Assembly: GCA_003415625.1 (NCBI GenBank) | Contig: PYIU01000007.1 | Coordinates: 1,612,001-1,676,000 of the forward strand | Direction of reading: 5' to 3' | Source of the DNA: Aquanectria penicillioides | Lineage: Eukaryota; Ascomycota; Sordariomycetes; Hypocreales; Nectriaceae | DNA length: 64,000 nt | Shown here: piece by piece, positions 20,301 through 32,990 of the stretch | How the letters are laid out: each line of letters starts with the position of its first letter | Numbering within the stretch: position 1 is the stretch's first letter | Position numbers and translations under genes: made by a program | Notes under the pieces: generated by a model | The model's input: only the letters and a program-made list of their open reading frames with translations | The model's database searches: none | Told to the model about the DNA's origin: nothing

Positions 20301-23300
20301 GCAACAGTCGATGAGGCGCAGGTCTGACTGACTGAGGCTTGTGTTGCACCCACTACCGTATTGTACGGCAATACACGACATAAGTGGCCGTATCGAGCCT
20401 GCACCCCGGATGGTTTGGTAATCTTTGCGCGAGCTCGTAAGCTGGTTGCCGGCAAGCAAGCAATCAATTAACCTGCGCCGGCGGCGGGCATGCAGGCAAA
20501 CAAGGCTGCGCAATGCACCCAAACACGCCGAATGAGGGAACCTCCATGAATCAATATACGTCAGAGAGTAGCTGAGCAGGCAGTCATCCCCACCGCGGGC
20601 CAGACCAAGACCAAGGCAGCCAACGCGTCTTCGGCGTGTGTGGTGAGCGCGAGCATACGTACGTGGTGGATTGAGTGCGTATACGAATATAGTATTCGTG
20701 TAAGCCGCCGGTCGGGCTGGAAAACCTGCCTTTGTCTGCCACACCACCCACTTACGTTGCCTACCATTCAAATGGTCTCTCACACACACTCTCTCGCAAA
20801 TACGCACACTTTGACGCCTTGTGCCCTGCCACAACTGCCACACCTACCAATACTCTCAGCCCAGCGCCATCGAAGTCAGAATCCGGTATCCGACGCGACG
20901 GCGATGACTCGGCGGCAACGGGATTAGTGATGATGACGATGACTGAGCATGAGGCATTCGCGCAGGGCCGAATACCAGGTTTTCCCTATGACAGGGACGG
21001 GGGGTAAAAAAGGGCCGGTGGCGATGCATGTCGGCGAGTTGCCGCGGATATTGCGGATGACGACGTCGAACAAAGCACACTGTTGTCGGCATCTTGATTC
21101 CATTCGGGATCGCAGAAGGATACCGAAATACGCGTGCGAGCGTGCCAAGGACCAGAGCGCACACAAGACGGCTTCCAACCGCCGTCGCCTTCGTCCATCC
21201 ATCCATCCCCAACCCCAGGAAGCACGGTTCCGCTGAGGTAAGTCGGCAAACCCGTCGCCATGAATGGACCGGAGACAGCGAAACGGAGGGCGGGGATTCC
21301 ATTGCCTGATTAGGCCAATACGGTGGTGCTCAGGCACACCCTCTTCCCAACTTTAGCAACAGCGTCTCCGCGCACACGCCCCCTCACACTCGCCGGCCCC
21401 CGGTAATAGACAGATAGCGTAGGGCAATAATGTCAAATGGCGGTGCAGAGAAAGCGATCTGACTCATTCCCCTTTTGGCCAATGGGACGCCACGATTTCC
21501 GCTGACCGCCCTTGCGACTCGATGCGGTGCGCCGCCCTGCGATGCGATGCAACTGCGCGAGGCCCGGCTGCGTGGGACGGATAAGATCGAGGAAAACACG
21601 GTGGGTGCGGGAGCGGGAGGGGGGAGTGTACATGGTCGTTGCAGCGCGTCAACGCAAGTCTAAGTGTACCTGTATCTGCCCTCGCCCTTAAATCACAGCG
21701 TGCTTGACAACGTGCAGCTTCCCAAACATGTGAGTCAATCAATCTACAGGGCCGGTATCGATCTCCACGACCGCTTGTTTTTCTTCCTTGTTTAAACGGT
21801 GAGAGGCTAGCGACAGTATATTTGTTACTGCTTGGCTGGGCATCAAAGCACATGTCGATGCGGCCTCAGTGAAGCTTGACACCATTACAGTGTACGGTGA
21901 AACGAGAGAGACCAAGGGGAAGCTGCAGAATTAGAAAAAGGAATGATAAAAATAAAAGCTCAGCGTGTCCAAGCATAAAGGGGACTGTGAGGGGCTGAAT
22001 CGTTGAGCTGTCCGTGAGCGCCGGAGAAGTCGCATCCGCACCGTCCAAGCTGAAGAAGACACGGGCATGTTGAACGGACTAAGCTGTACTTGGGGTGCTG
22101 TGGGAGGGGGAAGACAGAGGGCAAAAGAGGTGAGGATCCGCGGACCGCGCAAGCCCACGGAAGCCCTTCCCTTCGGCCAAAAATAATGAAACCGCGGGGA
22201 AATAACATCAAGGAAGAAGAAACCTTTTTTTTACTGAATGGTGTGAGTGTCTTGTCTCGGATCCTTGGATGCGATCTATCAAAAAATTCCTTCAGCGGAG
22301 AAACGAGTCGCGCACCTGCAGTAGGCACAAGCAAGCGCAAGGGAGCTGAGTCGGTGCGGGTGCGTGCGCTGGGAGCTCCATCAAGCTGTGTTCGGGACGG
22401 CTCCGCATCACCGTGGCTATTTCACTGGTGTCTGTCAGGGAATGAAGGAGACAACTACCCCAATAAGCAAAGAAAACCAAGCGCCGTTGCGAAGCAGACA
22501 GGGAGCCACTGGTAAGTGTCCCCCCACCTCCCGCCCCAGGTCCCCTGGGAGCTGAGAAAACAGGAAGAACTTCACACCTCGAATCCTCCGGTCTGGGATC
22601 TTCCGGGTTGGAATCCCCCGAGAGGGCGACAATAGTGAGCGTCCCCCTTCAAGAGCGCACGAATCGAAACCCTCGGGGAGGGGATGCTTGCTCTGCGCTA
22701 GCGGTCCACAAACGCGGCTCCGGGTACCGCGGGGGTTCGGAGATCTGTTCGAGGGCCGCCTCTGGCTGGAGGGCAACCAGCTTCCAGCTACGGTTTAACG
22801 GGGCTTGGGGCTACGGGCCACAGGGCGACGGCTACCGTGGGCTGGGCCCGGGGTTTTTGCGACAAAGTTTTAAAGCATGGGGAAGCTAAAATATTGGTGG
22901 CAGCAGTCCTACGGGTACAGAGTCGTCGTGGTTGATTGATGGATTGTGCAAGGGAAGGGGAGGGGGCGTGCGTAAAACCTACCCTTTCCGAGACGAGCAA
23001 TGCGGATAGAGGCAATCACATTGCTTTTTCCCTCTTCCAAGTCAGGAAGTCCCAAACGTGGGAATCGAATTTCGGTATTGTCTTTCTTTTGTTGAAACAT
23101 GCTGTATGCGTGGATGGGTGTTTCTTTTCTTCTTCGGACCCGAGGTAATATGTGACAGTCCCTTGCCCTGTCCGCATTTTGCCATTTGCGGATATTTTTA
23201 TTTTTTATATAATGTATCGTTGTCAGGGCAGGGCAAGGGTTTGCCGCATTTTGCGATATCGACTGAAAAAGCAGGTAAATGGACTTGTAACAAGCGAGCA

Positions 23301-23749
23301 AATGGCCGGGGATCGATTGGATACCGGTATCGCAGCAGGCCCTTGAGGTTGTTGAAGGTATCCCCCCGGCCGGCGGTGAAGCGCGCCGACGATTCGTGCG
23401 CTGGGTCAGGGAGCGAGGGCCAGCGAGTCACGGACCGGAGGGCGGGGCCTTCCCACTGGTTGACCCCCGGTCCGGGGGCAGTCACAAACGGGACTGGGTC
23501 AGGATCGGGGAGGGGGAAGAATGTCAGAGGCACCCACTAATATGGTAGGTTCTGAATCGTGCATGGGGTTCGGCGAGGGGGATGGGATGAATGTTGAGTG
23601 GACGGCGCATTGGAGGGGGAATGCATGGAAGGAAGGGAAGGGATAGGAATCCAATGTCCGTCTCATGTCCACCGCTTTTGCTTCTGTGGCAGCCTCAGCT
23701 GTGACTGGTCTTTGTTATTTTTTTTGACCGCCACCGCTGACAGGCGAGC

Positions 23750-23783
23750 GATTCATTGATTCATTGATTCATTGATTGATTCC
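23750..23783 (+). repeat. GATTCATT octamer repeat
   Basis: Three perfect copies of GATTCATT followed by GATTGATT. Confidence 0.9.
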
Positions 23784-23906
23784 TTGCATGCGACCACACC
23801 CTCACACAGAAACAGATCAGAGCCCAATCATGCCGCCGGCTTGTGGGGACGCAACCGTACTGGTTCACAATTGCGAGCTGCTACCACACCCAACACCGCA
23901 AACAGG

Positions 23907-23975
23907 CACACACACACACACACACGCACACTCTCGTACACGCGCAAACACATACATATACATACATACGTACAG
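23907..23975 (+). repeat. CA-rich microsatellite passing into CATA repeat
   Basis: A (CA)n run from about 23907, interrupted by CGCACACTCTCGTACACGC, passes into CATACATATACATACATACG. Confidence 0.9.
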
Positions 23976-26900
23976 CACATAGGCAGGCAGGATGCACTCA
24001 ATACCTACATTGGGTAGGGCCACTCAACACACAACGCACAACAAAGACGCACTCACTTTAGACTCATTTCATGATTCACGAGGCGGTCAGATCACCGCCC
24101 TTCTATTTCGTCGCATTGTGCTGCACCATTTCAATCAATACAGATGCACGTACGCGCAATGTAGGACAAACAATGAGGGGGGAAAAGCACATGCCGCATA
24201 CTGCACACATGCTCCTCCTTACTCATACAGCAGCTTGGCTGTTGGTTATGACGCGCCTCTTTTGGCGGTGATGGGATAATACATAGATACCATGATAGAC
24301 CTTTTTAGAGATAGCTATACGAAAAGAGGAGGTGAAGGATCCCCCGTAGCGAGGAATTCCGACCACCTTCCCGCCTAAATGCAGATAGAGGGTCCTTGCC
24401 GGGTAGGCGCACCCCATCGAACACCCCTCATCGGCTTGTGGGATGGTGGGAGAAATGGAGAATTGAGGATCAGGGCAGAGGAGGGGGGCGTGTTGGGAGC
24501 CGAGGGGGGTGTGTCTGCGGAGGCCAAATCCCGAGGGGATTTGGCTCCCGCACACACACTCACGGATAGAAGTCCTTTGGCTTTGGGCTGCTTGGGCTGA
24601 CACCAACTGAAGGGGGGGGCAACAAGTCCAGGCTGGCCAGCGCGTGGGGGAAGGCCACCAGCAACAACCACAGGCTGGGCTGGATACCTGGTTATTGTGA
24701 TTCATTCCTTTTTGGCTGTGCAAATATAATCTTCCTTTGAGGGGGGCGGCGCAGTTGGGGTTGTGTAAGGGAAATGAATCACAAAGCACACATGCTGATG
24801 GTCCTCCAGAGCAAACACATGCTTCGGGCTCCAGGCTCAGGCTCAGGCTCGGGCTTAGGTCCAGGCTCAGCAAGGGAGTTCAGCAGAGCACAGCCCAGGC
24901 TGTGGCCTCGTGTTCAGTATACTGCTTGAGAAGGCCGGATGGATTCCATTATCTCTTTTGCGGTTGCCTAAGCACAAGCATGTGCTGGAGCCCCCAGAGT
25001 TATTTTTTTTAGTTGTTGAACCCTGTATTTTCCCTTGCTTGCTTGGACCCCGTTTTTGGTTTCGGGCCTTGGCCCTCGGGTTCTGGGCACCCTCCAACCC
25101 GTAGAGGCACAGTCTCTTATTGTGGGCTACCTATTCTGGAGCGGTCGGTGACACTGCGCAGGACAAAACGGACCTGTCTGATCTGACCGTCCGAGACTGG
25201 ACTCGACTCGACTGGACTCGACTGGCCTCGACCTCGAGACTGCGGGAGCCGCACTCAGATGGAGTCGGCACTATGTCTTGCCTTGACTGTGCTCACCATC
25301 ACTTACGGCTGCGATGGCTGGCCTCCCTTACTTTTTCTTCGTTGCCATTTCGCGTTCGCCGGGCCGCCCTGATTTTGACATGTCGAATTCGTGCAACGGA
25401 GCCGTGCTTGCACACACGTTTGCGAGGGGACCCCCAATTTGGCCGTCACAGAAGCAACGAGCAACCACCACCGGGTCCGAGAGAGGAAAACAAATCCTAT
25501 CGCTCGCTTGCTTCGCATACTTGCAGGGGGAAATAGGCGAAGAAAATTTTTTCCTTTCCTTCCTTCTTTGTGGCCGGTTGACTGTAGCCGCGCAGAGAAG
25601 CCGATGCCAGGAATAAAAGTTGCCTATCTGGGGTTCGTGTCAATGGCAATACAGTGGAGCTCAGGCGAGCAAGAGAGTCCGGCAAAGAAACAAAGAAGCT
25701 ATCAGCCACCCCCGGCATCGCATTTTTTCCCGGGCAGGAAACTAAATGGGCACTGGTTTTCTTCACCACCCGGCAGGCGGTGGGCAAAGAAAGAATGGGA
25801 AAAAAAAAAGAGGATGGTGGCATTGAGGGGGAGAGTGGCGCTCCATCGCGCTCTTTGCTTTGGCGCTGGCTGGCACCGTCACTGGCACTGTCACTGTCGC
25901 TGGCACTCAAAATTAGGTGCCTGTCTACGGATCCGCCGTCCTCCCCCAGCGCAAAGCAGCATGCCCGAGCATTTGTCGCGGCGCTCCGATGGCGACGGAC
26001 GGCTCCACGTCCGCGCGCTCCCACATCTCCGCATTACTCGTGCGCCTCGTTTTGCTTCCTTATTTCCCACCGCTTTGTTGTCTCCCCAGAGTCCTCGCAG
26101 CGACGAGCAGTGAGAAAACAATGCGCCCACGCCCCCTCCCGCGAAGCTGTTCCTCTCTATTTTCTAGCGTTTCTTTTGGTCTGTTTCCCTTCACCCACCG
26201 TTTTCTCCCCTTCCGCCATTTTGAGGGCTCTGAACACCGTTCCCGGCCACCCACCCGTAGTAGTGAGCGACCTAGCTGAGGGCCTAGCACGCAAGGGTCG
26301 GGATTCATCGCCGACCACGGGGGAATGTGTCCGCTGGGTTGGTGATGACAGCTGGGGGGATTGCTGGCATCGCCGGGTGCTGGGGGACCTTGACGATGTC
26401 GCCAAACCGAGGCGACGGGTCGCTGGGGACTTTGGGCCGTTGCGAGGGATCCTTTGCTTTGGGTCCTTTGATACTGGGGCCGTCGGGGTTGAGGGTGGCC
26501 TTGAGGTCTCGGATCCTCCTTCTTGGGCCTTCAGGCTGGGTAATGGGGGCCCGGCTTTGGGTGCGGTTGCTGGGGCCCTGGGCAAATCCTGACGGTAATT
26601 CTTCTGGGAAATCTTCGCCGCCTCTTCTCTCAGTCAGTCATTTACTCGCCGTTGCGCACGCCCCCGCCATCCCATCTATGTTCGCCGACACACCCCCTCC
26701 AGAGAGCGCTGAACCGCACACCCCCTCCACCCTTGCTCCTACCCTGGTGCGCCCCGCACCCTCCCACCCTTCCGCGGGCCTCCCACGCCCACTCCCTCCC
26801 ACTCCCACGCCCTCCCACGCCGCCCTCCCTACCTCCAGGCAGGTTCCCACACGCCCTGGCTTCCCGGCTGCGCGTCCTTGTCCTGGTCGGCCTCATCCAT

Positions 26901-27118
26901 TATCTTTATAACTCCCGTGTCCCCGGGTTTGTCCCATCCCATTCTCACGATCTCTCCACAAGAACCAAGCTTCGATCAACATCGTCTCTCACGCAGAAGG
27001 CCTTTGCCTAAAGAGACTCAAGAGCAACCACTCTCCCGCTCACTTCTCCACTCTCAACATCTCGACTTACACCAACTCTCACAACTCCCACCCACCAACT
27101 CTCATCACAACCATCACA

Positions 27119-27583
27119 ATGTTTGGTTCATACGGATCCTACAGCTCCATGTGCGCTGCTTCTGCGCCCATGGACATCACCTCCCGAAGCCTCAGCGCCC
27201 ACGACTCTACCTGCGCCTTCCCCTCTTGGCCCCGCCGCGCCTCTCTCTCCGAGTCCGATCGCGAGGAGCGCCCTACCTCTTATCTCTCCGACGACGACCT
27301 TTTCCTCAGCGACCCCTTCGATGACGACGCCCGCTCTGTTTCTAGCTCCAGCAGCGCCGGATCTCCCAGCGGCATCATCACTCCTCCCCACATGGCCACC
27401 GATGCCGAGCTCCTTGAGATGGAGCGTGAGCGCATGGCCATGCAGCGTGAGTATGTCCGCTGCGTCATCAGCGAGAAGGAACGCCGCCGCGCCGCCGCCC
27501 GCAAGCAGCGCAAGTCTAGCAGCAGCAGCAAGAAGAGTCCCAAGAGCAAGCCCAGTGCCATGGCTCCCATCTCCGAGGAGTAG
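27119..27583 (+). CDS. Small Ser/Asp-rich conserved-looking fungal protein of unknown function
   Basis: A 154-aa intronless frame with a good start context (CACAATG) and a C-rich, CAACTC-repeating leader typical of real fungal transcripts. Parts in order: a Ser/Tyr/Met-rich start (MFGSYGSYSSM, PMDI), the motif DSTCAFPSWPRRASLS, a block TSYLSDDDLFLSDPFDDDARS, a serine run, IITPPHMATDAELLEMERERMAM passing into a charged helix (EREYVRC-like, SEKERRRAAARKQRKS), and a Lys/Ser tail. I recall similar small proteins with the CAFPSWPRR and SYLSDDDL blocks in other Pezizomycotina, but no function is known to me. The RRAS and SDDD contexts suggest phosphorylation sites (inference). It is the only convincing gene in about 30 kb. 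Its basic tail could be a nuclear signal. Confidence 0.8.
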   Translation: MFGSYGSYSSMCAASAPMDITSRSLSAHDSTCAFPSWPRRASLSESDREERPTSYLSDDDLFLSDPFDDDARSVSSSSSAGSPSGIITPPHMATDAELLEMERERMAMQREYVRCVISEKERRRAAARKQRKSSSSSKKSPKSKPSAMAPISEE

Positions 27584-30059
27584 AAGCCCCATCACTAGAG
27601 CGATCATTGCTCTTAACGACTTATGACTCTTTACGATAGCGTAAGTAACTATCCTGCAACACCTCATACCAGCGCAGTGCACTTACACAAACACAGGCTG
27701 CTTTCTTCGCGACTTGGCTCGGCGATATGATACCCCAAAAGATACCCACCCATTCTACTTGGATGACATGTGCACAACACGGCCGCACGTGCCAAGGATC
27801 TACACCACAACAATACCACACCGAATAATCCGGGGATTTCCAGCAACAGAATCCCAACCGACCACAGCACGTGGAAGGAAATCACCACCCACCCTTTTCA
27901 CAATACCGAAACAACCTGCCTAACTCTCATTCGAACCCGCGCTGGCGCGACATGCTTCAGTCAGCCTAATGTTTTTGCCTTGTTTGGCTGCCGCAAACAG
28001 CACTCCCGACACCAATGACGCCATGCACTTGGTTGGGTGGACAGAAGGGCGAGACCCGCCACCCCCACAGTACACCACCGCGAACAGCGAAGCCAACCGT
28101 GGTGTGGGAAGCGGTAAAGACACTCTGACTGCCACGCACAAAAACCATGAGTCAGAAAGGCGGGAATCCGCTGCCTTGCCTGCCTTGGACATCGGAGCCA
28201 CAAGTGCGGATGTGTGGATGCAGCGTTCCGATCGGTGCCGAGGGCACTCGGTCGCCTTTCCGGGCGGATGGGGAAGTGACTCCTACTGTGGGGCATCGCT
28301 TCCATCCGCCCCCCGGATAAGGGCATTCGCATCTCTCATCTAAGTATCTTGTCTCCCCGCACACAGTCTGCTTCCGGCTTCTGCCATGGCGACGTCGGCT
28401 CGTGATGAGGAGGCCTTGGCCATGTGCCACCGCCATCCTCGGATCGCACTCCCACTCCTCCTATTTCCTATCTTCTCTTCTTTACCTGCAGCGGAGTGAT
28501 TCGACTCGCGCTTTTCTATCTAATTTCTATTTTGGGCAACGGTACTACGATCTCATAATCCTGTTTTTTTTTTCCCGCCCCGCGACACTCTTGGTCGGGG
28601 ACTTTACCGAAGCATCTTTAGCGCATGGAGTCTTGTTTTTTTTCTCATCATGGCAATTGGCATTGGCACGGATAGCGTCATGGGCATGGGAATGGATCAT
28701 GGGAAATACATCTTGTCTTGATATACCACCCAACACTGGGTTTGGATTGCACTGGCAGCATTTGGCGATATCCTGATTTTTTTCCCCCTCGGGCATAGTT
28801 TAGATACCTAGTTAGTTTTTTTTACCCTCGGTTTTGGATTACCAAGCCTTGAGATACCCTCACAGAGAACCAAATGGATGAACACTTGTTTTACTACACT
28901 TTCTTGATTACAACGCCGTGACTGTTCCCTGAAGTGCACACGACTTGCCCAGCCTCACAGGCATACCACACACAAACGCGCACACACTCACTCGCGCGAA
29001 CAGTGGTCCAGTGACCTGCCCTACCAGCCAACTGTCTAAGAAAGCCGGCCGTTGCCTATCTTATCTGTCTTGGGGCAGGCGACCGGCCTACGTTTCGTCC
29101 GACATGTCACAGGCCCAGCCAGGCAAACGGAGCCTGGGCCTAGGCCGGCGGTCATCGCGCCTCGACCAATACACCCGACACCCACTGTTGTGCCTCGCTT
29201 TCAGCGCTCCTACGGCCCCCGTGCCGACGCCGAGCCACGGCCGTCACATGGGCTTGGTGCGACCGACCCGTGGGTGAGGAGGGCTCCGTGGCAGCCCGGC
29301 TGAGAGCGCGCACCGTAGGTGTAGGCGCGTGTGTGCCTGTCATGTGAGTGCCTGTTTACGCGTGAAGGGCTTGGATGCAACGCTCTCTGGGTCAGAGTTC
29401 TGGGGGAGAGGTCGAGGTGGGCGTGGACCGGACGGAGGGAGATTTGACTCTATTCTTTGGGTCGGCAACCATGATGATGATGCTGATGCGTGGGATGGGG
29501 GTGTCGGTATGGAGAGTTTGGTCGTGGATGCATCGGACGTACACGGCTTCGCCTCCTGCATCGAAGATACCCGCGACGAGGCCTTCCGCGACGTTCAAAC
29601 GGAGTGAGTCTATTAACTGACCTGTATGTCGTTTGGACCTATTCCGATGGTGGCTGTCTTTGTATAATCTACTTTCGAATCCCAACCCGGCACAAGGAGC
29701 GGACGAATAGGAATTTTCTTTGGAGAGCGAGGACCACTATGTAAGACACCCGTTATTGAGAGCGATGAGCCACGGCAACCCTTGTCTTGACCTCGAGGGG
29801 GCGACGTGCCCAGATAGGAAAGACGGCGCAGATCTACCCCAGACAATTATTGACGGGGAAGTTTGAAACCAACGGGACGAAGGCAGGGTGCCTTGGCTTG
29901 GCTTGTCCTGGACGGGACATATCAAATAGAGTCTGAACCCCAGCCGCAACTCAAACACTGACGTCAAGTATCTCAAAGTCCTACCAACAGATGAGTAAAA
30001 CAGTGGAGGAGATGGGTGCTTCAAAAGGGCCTTTTTCATCAGACCATTGGAATGCGGAT
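27584..30059. other. Intergenic, 3' side of the 27.1-kb gene
   Basis: A possible 3'-UTR intron (GTAAGT near 27641, CACAG near 27697) follows the small gene. Beyond that there are only GC-rich chance frames, T-runs (28561-28574, 28638-28645) and a CA-rich segment near 28970-28995. Nothing coding was recognised. Confidence 0.45.
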
Positions 30060-32990
30060 TCAATAGATACCCCAGAGTAGGATAATTGATATATCGATGG
30101 CAGGAGGCGTTGGTGGCTTGACCGGGACTATTGCACGTATATAAAAGCTATGGCGATCAAAGACGAATCTCTGCGATAGCGATGCCTCAGTGTACGTCAT
30201 TGAATTTGAAACAAACGGGAAGGAGTGTAGTTTCCTCCCTCTGTGTCATAATGTGAAGGACAGTTTGACATCCTTCCCGCCAGTTAGGATTGCATTGCGA
30301 GCGTCCAACATATGCCGGTTTTTCGATGGAGACGACTCAGGTTGAACCAATCAGCAGAACAAGGTCGGAAGTCATTACAAAAGTGAGGTACTCATGCTAA
30401 ATTGTCACGATTGGCTTTGATCTGCCTCTATTCACGTACGGAGGTTGGTTGACCTGAGGCGACGCGCCGAGGCCAACATTACAGTGCTCCGAGAGGCTCA
30501 CCTGTAATGCATGCTTTGCTGAAGGGAATCGTCTTTCTCTTCCCTTTGGTTCCTTTTGAATACCATGGCCGAGAGCTTAAATAGAATCATGTGCATTGGA
30601 AAGTTTTCAGCAATGGTTTCCCATGAAACTGCATTTTGAATGAATGTCGGAGCTGAAAAATACCATCGGGAGAGGAAAAGCCTTAGCGAGAAGAGAAACC
30701 GACAGAAGTCAATGAGTATTCCTGTTGAGATCCTGTCCTTTCAGTGGACGAATGAAGTCAAATATTCTTCACCAGATGGGCAAAGGGTTAGTTATATGCG
30801 AGTTGCAATCGATAAAAATCCTTGGGAGGTCATTTGTTTTGATGTATTTGTAACTGGCTACGATTGATCTCAAATCTTAACTAGCAATATACCGCTGACA
30901 GAGGCCACACATTTTCTCTCAAGAAATGTCAAAATCAACATCGAAGCCCTATATATGAAAAGAATGAAGCTATTTAGGAAAGCATTTCTTGTGGCTCACA
31001 ATGCTGAACGATGTGCTGGGCTGGGGCAACCCGGGCTGACTGAGGTTGCAGTGCAATGTTACTTCTCCACTTGGAAGAAATGAAGATAATGTAGCTATAT
31101 TTGTAGATAAAGGGGTATTTGAGCTGATCTGAAAGCAGAGCACTAAAATATGTATGGTGTTATAACCGTAGACGGGGATTTAGGGAAACGCTATAGCGAC
31201 GATCGTGAGATTTAAGTATGTAGTCGCCCGGGAGAACTTCGAAGTATTTAACCATGTTGATAAGCGCTAATAAGAGAAGTGTTCAGCCTCATTTAATGCC
31301 AATTTTAAAGCAAACTGGAAATACTCAACTGCGTGCGATGTGTTTAACATTGTGATTCTCATGGAAATCCGAATTATCCGGGTTCTCACAGGCTTTAATA
31401 ATGGCAATCAGCTTTACGTAGATGCTACGAGTATGGACGGAGCATGATAATTTGAGCTATAATGTTACTGACTGGTTGGATTATTATTGCCTTGTGACTT
31501 GTTTGCGAGCTACTATCTAGAGTCATGCTCAAACCGCACTCAATGCGAATCTGAAGTGAAAGTGTATATGGGATTTCATCAATCTATATTTACCGAAAAA
31601 TGTTCATGATTCATAAAAGTGTCCAAAATTGTAAATATTTGCTTCTCTAAGCAGGTAGCTCGGTCTTTTGTGGTGGACGTGGGCTTAGAAACCTGCATTG
31701 CCTGCCACTACCACCAGCCCCTTTCGTGGTGTATCACGGCATTTGAGAAAGGAAGGCAAAGCAATAGGAAGAACAAGAAGAGCTCAAATAGCCAGCAGTT
31801 TGATGAATTTGGGTATCAGAAGAAGTATGATATATTGCGTTATTGGTGATTGGGATGCCATAGCCAAGGTCTACCAAGGTGGCCGTAGTCACTTGCCTCG
31901 CTGGGAGTTTGGGTTGGAATTTCTGTACTTGGGTACAGATATACATTCTGCAAGTTTCTTAATTTGGAAAATCCTTTATTCTTGCAGAGGGACAAACCTT
32001 AACCCTTTGGACAGAACTCTCCAGCCAAGAAACTGGCCATGATTTGGCTGTCCCGAGTCTAACAATTTGCTTGGAGAATGTTACCGTGACACTCCGAATG
32101 AGCCACAGAATCATTTATCAGGGCGGGGAAGATTGAAGATAATTGCTTTTACGCGGAAACACGTCATGCATTGGTGGTGAAGAATAAAGAGTATGTGACG
32201 GATTTGTGATAAAAAAAGTGACATGTGGTGAGCTAGGTATGGGTTCATGCATACCCTGATAATGTAGCCTCGAAGTCTATTTCTCATTCCATTACAATGA
32301 ATAGGCTACATAGTCGCTAGGGAGAAACGGATGTACATTTAATCCAAACTAAAGAGAGAACTAGAATTGTCGGACCTCTCAACATGGATAGGTAGTTGGA
32401 TATTATAGCACACGCCCTGTAAAACTTGCCCATGAGAACAATGCCGTCTCAACCAAATATTAGATAGAAGAGTAAGGGAAATAATCAAATGACAAAGTTC
32501 AGACTAATCCGTTTGGTAGTTGGGATTGCAATACAGCCTGTGCCATCTGGGCTCTACACTCAATGCCCACAAACTCGCCCAGGGCAGGTTGTTCATTTAC
32601 ATCACATCAGGCAATGCGTCTATTTAGTCGAAGTCTATCGCGGAAGACGGCCTGAGAAATGACGACAGCCTGTCAATCGGGTCTAGAACCTGGACCATGG
32701 ACAATGACAATGGCGTGGTTCTACGATGGGAATTTCTATTTGCTCCAATTCTATATAAATGTTGCAATTCTATTTATTCTCCGTAGTCCACCGAATGGCA
32801 TGTGGACTGCAACAAATTCAATGCTCAATTCGGGGTGTTGCCCGAACTATTTGAAATCGAATTCTTTGATTGCTGGGTAGCTCGAGTACGTTGCCTCAAC
32901 AAAGGCATTGTTTCGACGGAATCGACTTGTCAGCATTGTCCTCGACACAGTTCCAAATACGCAAAGGAGAAAACTGACAATGGAACTATG
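30060..32990. other. AT-richer block, possible degenerate repeat
   Basis: Base composition shifts visibly: the surrounding 12-42 kb is GC-rich, while this block is rich in TA, AT, AA and TT steps and poor in long GC runs. Frames are short (75-115 codons) and none resembles a transposase, integrase or reverse transcriptase. This would fit an old transposon mutated by repeat-induced point mutation, or simply an AT-rich island. No terminal repeats or target-site duplication were found by eye. Confidence 0.5.

Larger units (their letters stand above)
12037..27118. other. Gene-poor interval, 15 kb, GC-rich non-coding
   Basis: After the VPS24 3' UTR no frame on either strand shows a recognisable domain, consistent codon use or a credible set of splice sites. 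The longer open frames (up to about 312 codons near 25.7-26.6 kb) are Arg/Pro/Ser/Gly-rich, as expected from GC-rich DNA read in the wrong frame. The interval contains many short tandem repeats, one G-quadruplex motif, CA/GA tracts and CT-rich stretches. The last 500 bp (about 26.6-27.1 kb) is C-rich and looks like promoter plus leader of the gene at 27119. No tRNA or rRNA was recognised. Confidence 0.5.

Noticed and set aside
25654..26592. 312-codon open frame on the plus strand
   Set aside because: No domain, odd Arg/Pro/Ser/Gly composition, no leader or splice support; typical chance frame of GC-rich DNA.
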